From Diphasiastrum complanatum (taxonomy: Eukaryota; Streptophyta; Lycopodiopsida; Lycopodiales; Lycopodiaceae), in NCBI GenBank assembly GCA_029204225.1, contig CM055092.1:10443806-10507805 (forward strand): a stretch of DNA of 64,000 nucleotides, in the 5' to 3' direction. The position numbers and the translations under genes were made by a program. This document shows positions 1 through 10,249 of this stretch, piece after piece. The stretch's first letter is position 1. Every line of letters begins with the position of its first letter. The notes beneath the pieces are model-generated. The model was not told the origin of the DNA and ran no database searches. It saw nothing but the letters and a program-made list of their open reading frames with translations.

Positions 1-2448
1 GGTTTAACCCCCAGCTGTCGCCTCCAAGTACGGTCGAGGTATGCTCTATATAAGAAGCGCCTGATATACTGGTGGGTGCCTGAGGGGAGCTCTGTGATGG
101 ATATGCCAAATGAATCAAGGAGGAAATGGGATGCCTGTGCGAACCACGACAGTCGGTAGCCCTGGTCATGAAGGAAGTGTGAGGAGGCAAGTGAGGCCCG
201 TGTATGCCTCGTGTCTGCATCTGGTAGATCCTGAACCTCTGAATATATGCAATGAGCTGGAAAGCTGCAACTATCTAAATGGGTGGAACTGCAAACTCTG
301 CAAGAAGAATCTCGTGCGGAACCGAGGACTTCGCCCGAATCATACGAGCTAGCATGGTGGTCTGTAATCGTGAAATGCTGGCCCAGTGTGATGATGGCAG
401 ACTTGTACACCATGTCTCTGCTGCATACAAGGCTGTGGGAGTGACAATAGTGTCAAAAAGTCTGCACTTACTGCGAGCATCTCTGATGGACTTCCTGAAG
501 CAGAACCGCTCAAGCTGAACAAGGGAGGAATGCCCCTTCCCAAGTCGAGTGGTGGCTGCTTGTCGCATGCTGAAAGTAGGACCAGAAAAGAGTATCCCCA
601 GATATGTATACGAGGAAACTACCTCTAAAGCCCGTCCATCAAGCATGAGCTCCTGGCGCTGCATGAAGGCTCGAGAAGTGTTGAAGACCATAACCTTGGT
701 CTTCGCAGTGTTCACCCCCAATCCCCATCTGGTACAGAAACCCTGTAAACAATCTAGCTGCCTCTGTAATCCCTCTCTGGTCGTGGATACTAGTACCACA
801 TCATCCGCATACAAGAGAATAGCAATCAAGATGGTGCCAAGTCTACAGCCAGCTCCTCCACACTGTGAGATGGCTCGCTCTAACTCATCAATGTACAATC
901 CAAAAAGAACCGGCGAAAGAGAGCATCCCTGTTTCACCCCAATGGTGCTCCAAATGTGATCAGAGATACCACTACCATGTCGGAAGCATCCCAAGACCTT
1001 CTCATAAAGAGCCATCACTGCCAAAACAATATCCGTGGAGAAACCAAGATCCCGAAGTCTCTGAATGAGTAGGGAGCGTGGTACAGAATCAAAGGCTTTC
1101 CTGAAGTCCACAAAACAGCAGTAAACCCTTTCTTTCCTGTGCTTAGCTTCCTCAATCAAAGCTCTAAGTGTGAAAATATGGTCAGTGGTAGAGTAATGAG
1201 CCCGGAAACCTTCCTGTTCCAATGCATGTAGTCTCTTCAATTCCGCCTCTGAGCTTACTGCAGACTGGAGTATGGTACCATAAAGCTTAGTGAGGACATG
1301 TCCGATCATGATAGTGCGGTAGTTACCAGGAATCATGAGATCACCATTTTTATGGATAGGATGGATGATGTTGGTGCACCAGGATGAAGAGAAGCCAGAG
1401 GAATTGAGGAGAGTGGCTAGTGTGGGAGCAAGGAGGTCAGTAGCATGAATTAGGAGTTCAGACTCAAGGTCTTCAATGTCTCTTGCTTTATGGGATTTCA
1501 TTTTCTTGATGGCCGCAAGTACCATGTCAGCGGTGAAGAAGGTGAACTCAGAGGAACGAGGGGAGATAGAGATAGGTGCGTCAGTAGGTAAGGTATATAG
1601 ACTGGTAGCGTAGTCGGTCCATATGCGAAGGTCTTCCAGGAGAGGTGGTGGAGTACGAGGTATAAACTCACGCCAAAAGGCGCCTGAAGAAGAACTGAAG
1701 AGAAGGTCAACGAGGCGTTTTCCTTCAAAGTCATCATAAGCACGCTTTTTCCGACGGAGTGTGCGATGGTAAGAACGTCGAGCAGAGCGAAGGAGGTGAG
1801 GTTCATGACTGCAGACATGGGTGACAAGATGATGAAGAGAGCGACACTCGTATCATACGATGGAGGGTGTGGAGGGCGTAGCGACGAGGGACATGTGTGT
1901 TTGCCTTTATGGGCCTTAGATGGAAAAGCTACAGAAGCAGCAGTATGAAGAGAGGTGCTAAGGAAAGTTGCTTGAGTCTCGAGTGTACTATTGTGCGGAA
2001 ACGAATGGAGTAGGGAGGTAAGAATTTTCTGATAGACTGGTGCATTTAAAGAGCTGAATGTATACCTGGGTGCCCGGGTAAGCAGGGGATGTGAGGATAA
2101 CTGAGGGGGGGGGAGGCGGCCGACAGCGAAGGAGAGAAAGGAGTGGGGGAGATGTGAAAATCAGAGATGAGAGGTATGGAGGATGGTGATCCCATGAGAT
2201 AGTCCACAACGCTATGTCCGCCACTATGAGGATGACAAGTATAACTGCCGGAATCTGGCCAGCAAGTTAGGCCATTGTAAATGGCTAACTCATGTGCCTC
2301 TCCAAACTGCAACAAATGCTCACCATAGGGGGTAATAGGTCCCAAGTTGTCCTCTGAAACCCTGGTAACTCCCACCTCGTCGCTGTCAAGAGCATGAATG
2401 CGGAGCTGGTCGATGATGTCATAAAACTCGGACTGTCGTGAGGAGGTT
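1..2448 (-). pseudogene. L1-like LINE ORF2: endonuclease C-terminus plus reverse transcriptase
   Basis: Reads right to left. Positions 2448-2046 encode the end of an APE-type endonuclease (GEAHELAIYNGL, then a SGSYTCHP segment and a S/D-rich end). A linker follows with AFWREFIP-like sequence, then reverse transcriptase in the frame 1525-275. RT landmarks are FVDFRKAFDSVPRSLL, KQGCSLSPVLFGLYIDE and the catalytic LLYADDVVLVS, with a thumb/C-terminal domain after. A stop near 275 interrupts a frame that continues to position 1, and a frame change lies near 1500, so the copy is dead. The endonuclease N-terminus is missing exactly where a Gypsy LTR abuts at 2449. The same LINE resumes as ORF1 beyond that element (5535 onward). 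The family call rests on motifs and is firm; the exact clade is not. Confidence 0.9.
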
Positions 2449-2687
2449 CACCCCGACTACTTGTCGGCTAGCATCTCGTCACTGACGGCTAGGGTCCCGA
2501 CGGTCAAGACACACCGCATCTCTGACAACTTGTCAGGCGGCCACACCAGGTCACTGCTCGTGACGCACCGGTCCCAACTTGGGACTGATGTCCTCCTCGA
2601 TCACTGGCCCTTGCCAATACTTGGCCTCAGGCCCTCAGGTGACCGGTCGTGCCAAGGTCATGATAGAGTCGTAACTGGACTCTAGCA
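2449..2687 (-). repeat. Truncated 3' LTR of the first Gypsy element
   Basis: Matches the inner part of the LTR at 5078-5534 nearly base for base. The element-proximal end reads TGCTAGAGTCC on the minus strand, after the polypurine tract AGAGGAGGGAAGGAT. It carries about 21 bp near 2548 that the 5' LTR lacks. It stops at 2449, where LINE endonuclease sequence begins. Confidence 0.85.
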
Positions 2688-2711
2688 ATCCTTCCCTCCT
2701 CTGGCAAGTCA

Positions 2712-4104
2712 TCAGTCCTCGATGACAAACTCTGGGTAAGACTTCTGCAACGCCTGTCGCGTCTCCCAGGTAGCATCTGACAACGGATGCCCTTTCCAAG
2801 TTACTAGATACTCTTGAAGGAGACAATTCCGCAATCGTCGCCCCCTTCGATCTAGGATTCTGTCTGGCCCATAACCTGTGGTACCATTCTTTCTCCTCAA
2901 GAGACACTAGACCTTCCACCAAGCTATCGCCATCGTGCAAACATTTCTTCAGTTTGCTAACATGAAATACTGGATGCACCTTGCATCCAACAGGTAGCTG
3001 TAGCTTATAAGCTACATGGCTCACCTTCTTAATAATCAACCATGGTCCACAATACCTAGGAGATAACTTGGAGCACTTTCCTATGCGTAGCACCTTCGAC
3101 TTCGAAGGGACTAGTAAATACACCCAATCTCCATTCTCAAATTCCTGATAGGTACGGTTCTCACGAGCATAACTCTCTGCCCTAGCTACAGCTTTGGACA
3201 AGTTATCTCGTGCCAACTCTAGCTTCTGCTGCATCTGAGCCAAAAACTCTACAGCACTAGGTACCCTATGCGGAATCCCTATGATTGCAGGACTCAGTAG
3301 CCTGAAACCATAATTGAGCTCAAATGGACTCAATCCAGTGGACGAGTGTCTCTTATCATTGTACGCGAACTCCAATAGCGGTAAATGCTTTACCCCGTCT
3401 GTTTGCGTACTACTCACATATGCCCTAAGCATATCTTCCAAGATCTGATTCACTCGCTCTGTCTAGCCATCCGTCTGAGGATGCTCAAAGCTACTCATCC
3501 GCAACTGTGTTCCCAACTTGGCGAACACCTCAATCCAGAAATTTCCCGTAAACTTGGGATCCCTGTCAGAAATTATGGACTTCGGAAGACTATGTAACCT
3601 GACAATATTCTGAATAAACAACTCAGCCACTTACGGAGCTGTGACCTTCTTGGTCGTTGCGATGAAATGAGCCATCTTGGAAAACCTGTCTACCACTACC
3701 ATAACAGAATTGAATCCATTCTGGATCTTGGGTAGCCCAACAATAAAATCCATAGAGATGCTTTCCCACCTTCCTGTAGGTATCTCAAGTGGATGTAGCA
3801 AGCCCGGAGGACTTACTCTCTCGGCCTTGTTCACCAGACAAGCCGTGCAACGCTGGACATACTCTCTTACATCCCGCTGCAATCGTGGCTAGAAATAATG
3901 CCTTCTCAAAAGCTCACTGGTCTTATCAATACCAGGGTGCCCTGCGCAGGGACTATCATGGCATTCATGAAGTATCTTACAACGAAGATCCTTCACGTCT
4001 GGCACGAAAACTTTTCCATTTCTCAATAACATACCATCCTTCACGGTGTATGTTAAATATGCCACCTTGGCTGGATCAACCGTAGGAGGGCGACCTACTG
4101 CTAA
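2712..4104 (-). pseudogene. Chromovirus integrase with C-terminal chromodomain (first Gypsy element)
   Basis: From 4104 leftward: an integrase zinc-binding HHCC region (ILHECHDSPCAGHPGI, then CTACLVNK), the catalytic core ([22 protein letters not shown], then NQILEDMLRAY after the glutamate region), a GPY/F-type segment (KLSPRYCGPW, HPVFHVSKLKK), and a chromodomain at about 2900-2712 (EYLVTWKGHPLSDATWE). In-frame stops occur near 3892 (normally a tryptophan), near 3631 and near 3462 (inside a DGQTERVNQ-like motif). A frameshift near 2850 separates the chromodomain. It cannot make integrase. Chromodomains of this family are thought to guide insertion to heterochromatin. Confidence 0.9.
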
Positions 4105-4105
4105 T

Positions 4106-4841
4106 TGACCGTTCGTGAAAAGCTTTTGCCGTTTGGAAGAAATTCGACATCAAACAGCCCGCTTTTTTCCTGTTTTTTTCGACTTTCAAGCCAATTTGGT
4201 GCCCAAATTAAGTTCTTTACCGACTTGTGTACCAGTGTAGGACGCAAGGGAAGTACTACCTGTCCTTGGCTTTGTTACTTTCCAGTTGCCTTTTGTCTCT
4301 TTTAGTTCTAAATTGTCAGTAGGCTGAACATTTCTTTTCCTGATTGTGTTTCAATAAGTGCAATTTTTAGCTTGATTCGGTGTTGTCTCTATTGTGTTTC
4401 ATAATGGAAGATGATAGAGTTGATATTCCGCTCAGTCCACCCGTTGCTCTTCCATCACCACCACCCAGCCCTGTGCTTAATCCTGCCCATAATCCGCCTA
4501 CAGTGGCTGCCCGTTCGCCTGCTGGTACTTCCCCTTCTGTGCAAGCTCGCATGGATAGTGTGGAAAAGACCGTCGCAGAGATGCGAGCAATGATGGTAGC
4601 TGGTGGTTATGCGTCTTCCTCGCAGTATGCTCCACCTTATCCTTCTTCTGTTGTTCGTCCTATGTTACCTCCACCCTATCCAGAAGACAAAGATATTAGA
4701 CCTACCCGTTTCGCTGGAAACACTCCCCAACGCAATACTGATATCGTAGATCAGTGGTTGCATAAGTGGGAAGAGTATTTTGATTTGAAACGGTCAGGAT
4801 CTGAGAAGGCTCCGGAAAGTTATGAGCGAAAATCCTTCTGA
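4106..4841 (+). pseudogene. Inverted leader and gag N-terminus of a Gypsy element
   Basis: The forward frame from 4404 (MEDDRVDIPLSPPV) is proline-rich and reaches a GAG-like segment (FAGNTPQRNTDIVDQWLHKW, then EEYFDLKR) before stopping at 4841. Both flanking LTRs and the integrase are on the minus strand, so this segment is inverted relative to the element. An 8-bp inverted pair (TGACCGTT at 4106-4113, AACGGTCA at 4789-4796) marks its likely edges. The last residues before the stop are reverse-strand leader rather than gag. A foreign nested fragment is the alternative. Confidence 0.65.
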
Positions 4842-5077
4842 AAAAATGCGCTGGAGCATCTGATTTCTTTTGCCAAGTTTTTCCTCCCTCAAAAGGGTGT
4901 TTGTGGGCTCCCTATATGCTGGAACAGCAGCGCTAGAGGCCCACCTTTCTTCTCCAATCTGTCTCCCACGTTTTCTTCCTCCAAAATCCTTCAAAAACAA
5001 GCAAAATCTAACAATTTCTACACTTTCTCTCTCTAGAACGACATTTTCTCTCTCTAGAATGAGGCTCTGATACCAAT

Positions 5078-5534
5078 TGTCACAAGCCAATCTCTCCAAG
5101 CTCGTGAATCCTGGAAGCCGGCGTGTAGAATGAACCTCCCAACCATAGGCACCCCCTCCTTGAGTCCTTCTACCTGCTATTCCCGTCAACTGGCACATGG
5201 CATCCACCTGTGGGTGATCAGTCCACTTGGCATGCCTAGCCCCTGTGATCTGTGAATACTGAGTGACTCATAGGGTACCACCCCCGTGCCCCACCAAGGA
5301 CCTGTGACCCTCTTGGTCACCCCGACTACTTGTCGGCTAGCATCTCGTCACTGACGGCTAGGGTCCCGACGGTCAAGACACACCGCATCTCTGACAACTT
5401 GTCAGGCGGCCACACCGGTCCCAACTTGGGACTGATGTCCTCCTCGGTCACTGGCCCTTGCCAATACTTGGCCTCAGGCCCTCAGGTGACCGGCCGTGCC
5501 AAGGTCATGATAGAGTCGTAACTGGACTCTAACA
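5078..5534 (-). repeat. 5' LTR of the first Gypsy element
   Basis: Canonical ends on the minus strand: TGTTAGAGTCC at right and TTGTGACA at left, followed after two bases by the PBS (TGGTATCAGAGC complement at 5064-5075). It shares its inner sequence with 2449-2687. The 4794-5207 reading frame crossing this boundary is therefore not a gene. Confidence 0.88.
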
Positions 5535-6734
5535 GTAAATGACTCGTAAACTCACGGCCTACCTGAAAAACCTTACGCCTCTCCTCCACCTAGATATATG
5601 TAAGGTCATCGTCCATATAGATAGTGGTGCCACGTAACCTAGCTCTGCATCGCAAAGCATCTCGACGACCCTGAGGTGAAACGAATAATGAGTGTGGCTG
5701 CATCTCGAGTGGTCCTCCATGCGGTATCTAGTCCATCTGTCCTGTGCCCGAGAGTGGTGTCGAGAAAGCGTTTGGCTTCAGTCAAGGCATCCTGTGTATC
5801 CGGAATCCCACGGACACTAATGTTGTGGCTTTTTGGTCTCGAGATTTCTCTTCCGATATGGTGGCTGAGATAACCGAGGAGATAGGCGCGCTTGGTTTGG
5901 TGCCCTTTTTCAAAACGGATGCCCAAGAGAGGGCCTCTTCTTGCTGTTTCTCAATCTTGGTTTTTAGCTCCCTTAGCATATTGGTGGTGGATTCCGAAAC
6001 CGCAGCTTGCTTGGTTCCGATGGATTGTTCGAGTGATGCAACTTTAGACTGCAACATATTCTTGTCGTTGAGCAGAGAGGCAACCGTTTCTTTCAGCTGT
6101 GAGATTTCTTGCCACAAAATCTGAAAATCTGCCTTGATTTGGTCAATCTGCCAGGAGGAAAAAAGTTCAGTGGATTTAGAGGGCGTATATGGGATGTTTG
6201 CTGTGGGTAGTGGTGCCCTGAGGAGTGAGGAGTTAGCGCTGATCGGTGTTGGGAGGATGGGCTCAGAGAAAGAGCCGGCATGGAGCGTAGGAGCAGATTG
6301 AACTACCGCCGCAGATTCAGCCGCAGGTACAGTTGCAGGTACATCCGGTACAACAGCTGCAGGTACGGCAGGTACGGCTGCCACACAGGCAACAGACACA
6401 GCAAGGTCCGCATCAGCTGCCATCTCAGCAGGGGACGTGGCAAGGGAGGGCGCCACTTCAGCAGGGGAGGGTGCCAAGTCAGCAGGCAGCGCTGCCTGCG
6501 TGGCAGACAGTGCTGCCAAATCAGCGCTTAGGGCTGGGCTGGCTGCTGGTAAGGCTGCGGGGAGGGCTGCGCTGGCAGGTAGTTCGCTGGCGGGTAGGGC
6601 TGCGTTGGCAGCTGGGGCGCTAGCAGCAGGGGTTAGGACTAGGGCTTGGGCATCGCTGGCAGCGGTGGGGGGGGTGATGTGGCAGCAGGGGAGCGGTGGA
6701 TCCTGCGGGCTGGATGGGCACGAGAAGGAGCCAT

Positions 6735-6735
<1 letters not shown>
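5535..6735 (-). pseudogene. L1-like LINE ORF1 protein
   Basis: Minus frame from the ATG near 6733 to about 5560. The N-terminus is Ala/Pro-rich low complexity (repeats of AALPA type). A coiled coil follows (about 6150-5950: ISQLKETVASLLNDK, LRELKTKIEKQQEE), then SWASVLKKGTKPS, then an RRM-like region with ISVRGIPDTQDALTEAKRF and AWRTTRDAATLIIRF. L1 ORF1p-type proteins chaperone LINE RNA in cytoplasmic particles. A frameshift near 5820 separates coiled coil and RRM, and another lies in the C-rich N-terminus. The layout matches the second copy at 31502-30450. The 3' end meets the Gypsy LTR at 5534. Confidence 0.82.
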
Positions 6736-6738
<3 letters not shown>

Positions 6739-6785
<47 letters not shown>

Positions 6786-7147
6786 TTTATTAATGTCTTT
6801 TCCATGCCAAAAGGCAAATAAGACTAGTAAATGTACATGTCAAGTATGTGGTAACCGTAGGAGCGTATGAAACGTCTCCAAGACTATAACAGAAATACCA
6901 ACCTAACTGCTATGATCTGAAACTGAAAGCTGAAACTGAAAAAGGATGCGATGATATATGAAACATGTGAGAGCATATATACCGCTAACTGTCATGAATA
7001 CGGTATGACACTATCATCCAACCCTGTCTCACTAATGCTATAAAAGGATGTAATACGGGATGCAGCATGAAGGACTGCTACTGGTCGATGACGTCGTCTA
7101 GGAAGATGAGGTCTCCTCATGATAAGTCGGGTAGCTCGTGCAACAAC

Positions 7148-7191
<44 letters not shown>
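6739..7191 (-). promoter_or_regulatory. LINE 5' region with two GA/CT microsatellite tracts
   Basis: Pure GA runs lie at about 6739-6781, touching the ORF1 start, and 7150-7190. On the LINE strand they read as CT tracts upstream of ORF1. The second LINE copy has the same arrangement (31534-31555 and 31677-31704). Frames through the tracts give only Ser-Leu or Arg-Glu repeats and are not genes. Confidence 0.6.
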
Positions 7192-7193
<2 letters not shown>

Positions 7194-9018
7194 AGGAGTG
7201 TCGTCACTTGACTGCGTCCTTACCTTGGTCGGCTTTGACCAATTATGATGGGGGTCTCTAACAGGAAGGCGTCGTTGTGACGAGCCATTTCCAACATAGT
7301 ATGTGATTGTAGGGTTTGTAGAGGGGCTGAGATTGTGAAACACATTCCTAGGTTATTTTCAACATTGAGGAGTGAAGTGGTTAGAATTTCAAAATGCTTT
7401 CCTTGTTATGTGCTTAAAAATGAGGTGCAATTTTTACTCCGTTTGAGCACTATGTGAGAAACTGTTTGTGTTGGAGGCATCCCAATTTCCCAACACAGTG
7501 CGGCATCATTGCTTGTAAAGGAGCAAAGCTATGGTGGGCAAATGGCACCATTTTCGAACAGTGAGATTTTAGCTGTAACATAAACATAAAATTTCTCCAC
7601 CTTGGAGATGCTAGCATCTCTCCTTACAATGAGGCACCGGCTCTATTGGAAGAGTTTTTGTAGCAAGATGGCTTTGTAAGGCATTCTATTGGATGAAGTG
7701 ATTATTGGGGAGATAAGGAAGGGACCTGGTACATACTCTCTCCAACATTCGCAAGCCTGAAGTTTAGGGATGAGGACAAGTATAAGTTCATCAGTTGTAA
7801 AGGAAGTCTGGGACACTAGCAACTTCCAGCTCAATTTACGGCTGTTTTGGTTCCTTAGCCTACGTTAAGCAAAGTTTTACAAAATTGGTAAACTATGTTT
7901 GTCCCATTTTTGGCTTCGAAGTCTTTGTTGCTAATAAACAAAGCGCTTTGGGAATTTCACTAGCTCTTGACCTAACTGCTATATATATGTACATCAGAGA
8001 GAAGCGTTATGTCAAAATGCAAGCGATGTAATCAGATTCTTCAAAAAAAAAAAATCTTTCAGGCTCTCAAAGAAACTACAGAAGAAAGAGAAGTGCCACA
8101 ATCTTATCTGCTTGCTCAGATGAAAAATTCTTTGCTGTCATGGAAAATTTAGCCACTCTTTCTATAGGGGCTAGCTTCAAAGCATCTTTGCTTTCAGCAT
8201 ATTATTTTGTACTAAAATGTTGGGATAAGAAGTACCCCAATTTTTGACACTGAAAAGCAAGAATCAGCTTTCTGTGATGAACAGTTCATGAATAGGAATG
8301 CTTTAAGGTAAAGATAAGTTTGAGATAAAATACAGAAGAAAAATAGAGGTCATCAAAAATTGAAACTCCCAACTCAAAGACATGAGAGCATTTTTGGGTA
8401 TGACCTGACCACAAGAGACTCATCAACTGACAACAACTATGCTAGATCGCACAAATTCGCTCTATGACCAATTGAAAATAAAGCGACCTATGAAATCATG
8501 GGGCAAAAGGAGCCACAATGGCCCCTAGTCTAGCACCACCGAATTGGGAAAAGTCATTCCAATTTCATGATGATGCGTGCAATATGCAGTAGGTCGTGTC
8601 TTAGCACAACCAGGAGAAATTATGTAACAAGGTTCCTCACGAATACCCGGAATTCCTGGGAATCTGGCTACAATGCCACCCTCCACAGAACAAGGAGCTT
8701 TGTTGATAGCAGTAAGTCATGACGTCTCACAGAGTAGAGGCATTGTTGACTTCAGTAAGGACCTACGCATCAGTACCACAATGGTGATATGAATAGGATT
8801 TATGATCCCTTAGAATAAAACTTTGAAGAGGATTAAATGTGGCTTTTATGAAACTTGGAAGTGAATGCCCTATTTTGGACCTAGGATAAAATTCTCTCTC
8901 TAGAGAGGGTGCAGGAATTCACACTCTCTCTAAAGATTAGGACAAGATCATTCAAATAAGGCAGAAAGGAAAAGATTTACATAGAACCACAAAATAATGG
9001 ATAATTAGAGAATCAAAC
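7192..9018. other. AT-rich sequence downstream of the last PIG-O exon seen
   Basis: The first part (to about 7350) may be LINE 5' sequence. The rest shows no convincing frame, repeat pair or next exon. The residues normally following GGTAEE in PIG-O were looked for on the minus strand and not found, so this is probably intron. Confidence 0.4.
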
Positions 9019-9144
9019 CTCTTCAGCAGTTCCCCCACCATGATCACCATTCAGAGTTTGGCCATGGTCTCCCATTATTATCAGTAAAGTATCTTCATGA
9101 GGGCTTCCCGGTTTTGACAAGTCCCTCAGCAGAGAGATAACTTT
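9019..9144 (-). CDS. PIGO: PIG-O exon with the MGDHG metal-binding motif
   Basis: 42 codons from KVISLLRDLSKPGSPHED to GGGTAEE. The acceptor is GATAGCAG and the donor GTTTGATT on the minus strand. It contains LLIIMGDHGQTLNGDHGGG, the most conserved metal-ligand segment of PIG-O. Phase 0 at both ends. It joins directly in sense to the exon at 9739-9816 (QYNAIIE then KVISLL). Confidence 0.93.
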
Positions 9145-9738
9145 CTGCTATCAATGTTGTGGAAGCGTTAGAAAGTGCTCAACAGCTGACCTACCCGTCT
9201 CAAAAGTGTAAAACAATATTCTTACAGCAGAAATGTTCTATAAACCTTCCAAGATGATAAATGCTCAATATGATGATTTTGAAATTTTTCTTCAAAAACA
9301 GAGGCTTCCAATTTATTCCCTCTCAATGCATTGTTATCCATTTCCAAGGCAGAACAATCAGCAAATATCAATCAACTGTACTATGACTTTATGTCTTTGC
9401 AAAAGAGTTCCAAGACATCTTCTTCGAAAGTAGATTAAGTTTTCCCCTAAAGCACAGGTTATTCCAAGCTCTTCTATAACAAAGAAAAAGCTTGAGCTAA
9501 CTAGAATTACTGCAATCATCTGGCCAGCTTCATAAACAATCTGCATTTTTCCACCGTGAAGGCAGAACTAATTAAAACCATAAGATAGACCTCGCACAGT
9601 CACAAAGCAGGTTTCCTGGGTACTGAACATTCTGTCTTGCCAGCAAAAAACTGAACAAGATTCTTGGTGTTGCTTTGCCCTTTGACCTTCTGAGTACTGC
9701 ATGAGTTGCAAAAGTCAAAAAAGTACTACATGCAGTAC

Positions 9739-9816
9739 CTCAATAATAGCGTTGTACTGCTCCAACTTTTCCACCATAAGAGGCGACTCAACACCAAATA
9801 TATGCCCTACGTGATC
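9739..9816 (-). CDS. PIGO: PIG-O exon with the DHVGHIFG motif
   Basis: 26 codons, DHVGHIFGVESPLMVEKLEQ then YNAIIE. Acceptor CTACTTCAG, donor GTACTGCA. The Asp and both His residues of the metal site (D-H-x-G-H) are intact. Phase 0 both sides. The intron upstream of it in transcript order is 10.5 kb and full of transposons. Confidence 0.93.
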
Positions 9817-10249
9817 CTGAAGTAGCAGGGAATGAAGGTCATCATGAAAGGTTTCAAGCGAAAAGCATAGGCATATTTGTAAGTTTTTTTCACAGATAAG
9901 GAAGCAAAGCTTGCTTAAGTGCACAATCCACATGCACATATTCTGGCTAATACATGTGAATCAACTCTGCAGTTGCTTTGGAGATAGAAGAATTCACTTT
10001 CCAGATCGACACCCATTCACCAGAACAAGCAGGAAAATGCAACAACATGGAATAGTGAATACATACAATTTGAAGCCAGAAAGTAAGGTAAAAAGTATTC
10101 ATTTCAGAGAACAGCTCTGCATGCATCACCACACATCCAAACACAGACTACAGCAAATAGTTTTTTTTTTAATGTGATGTTGATAATAGATTTTCTGAAC
10201 ACGGCCTACATTTCAGGTACTACAGCAATCTGTCCTTACCTACTCATCT

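Larger units (their letters stand above)
2449..5534 (-). mobile_element. Rearranged Ty3/Gypsy chromovirus inserted in the LINE
   Basis: A minus-strand LTR element. Its 5' LTR is at right (5078-5534), a PBS matching TGGTATCAGAGC lies at 5064-5075, integrase and chromodomain follow, then a polypurine tract (2688-2703) and a truncated 3' LTR (2449-2687). Protease, RT and RNase H are absent, and the gag start lies in the opposite orientation at 4106-4796. It splits one LINE: ORF1 is to its right and ORF2 to its left. No target duplication can be scored, because the left LTR end and the adjoining LINE endonuclease sequence are deleted together. Confidence 0.85.

Noticed and set aside
4794-5207. 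137-codon minus-strand ORF
   Set aside because: It crosses the LTR, PBS, leader and an inversion boundary of the first Gypsy element; no domain.
6620-7343. Several ORFs made of Leu-Ser or Arg-Glu dipeptide repeats
   Set aside because: They are direct translations of GA/CT microsatellites in the LINE 5' regions.
7350-9018. Search for the next PIG-O exon (residues after GGTAEE)
   Set aside because: No minus-strand match with splice sites was found. It likely lies beyond the window.
9233-10177. Small ORFs around the PIG-O exons
   Set aside because: They are antisense or intron sequence. Only the spliced minus-strand exons match a known protein.
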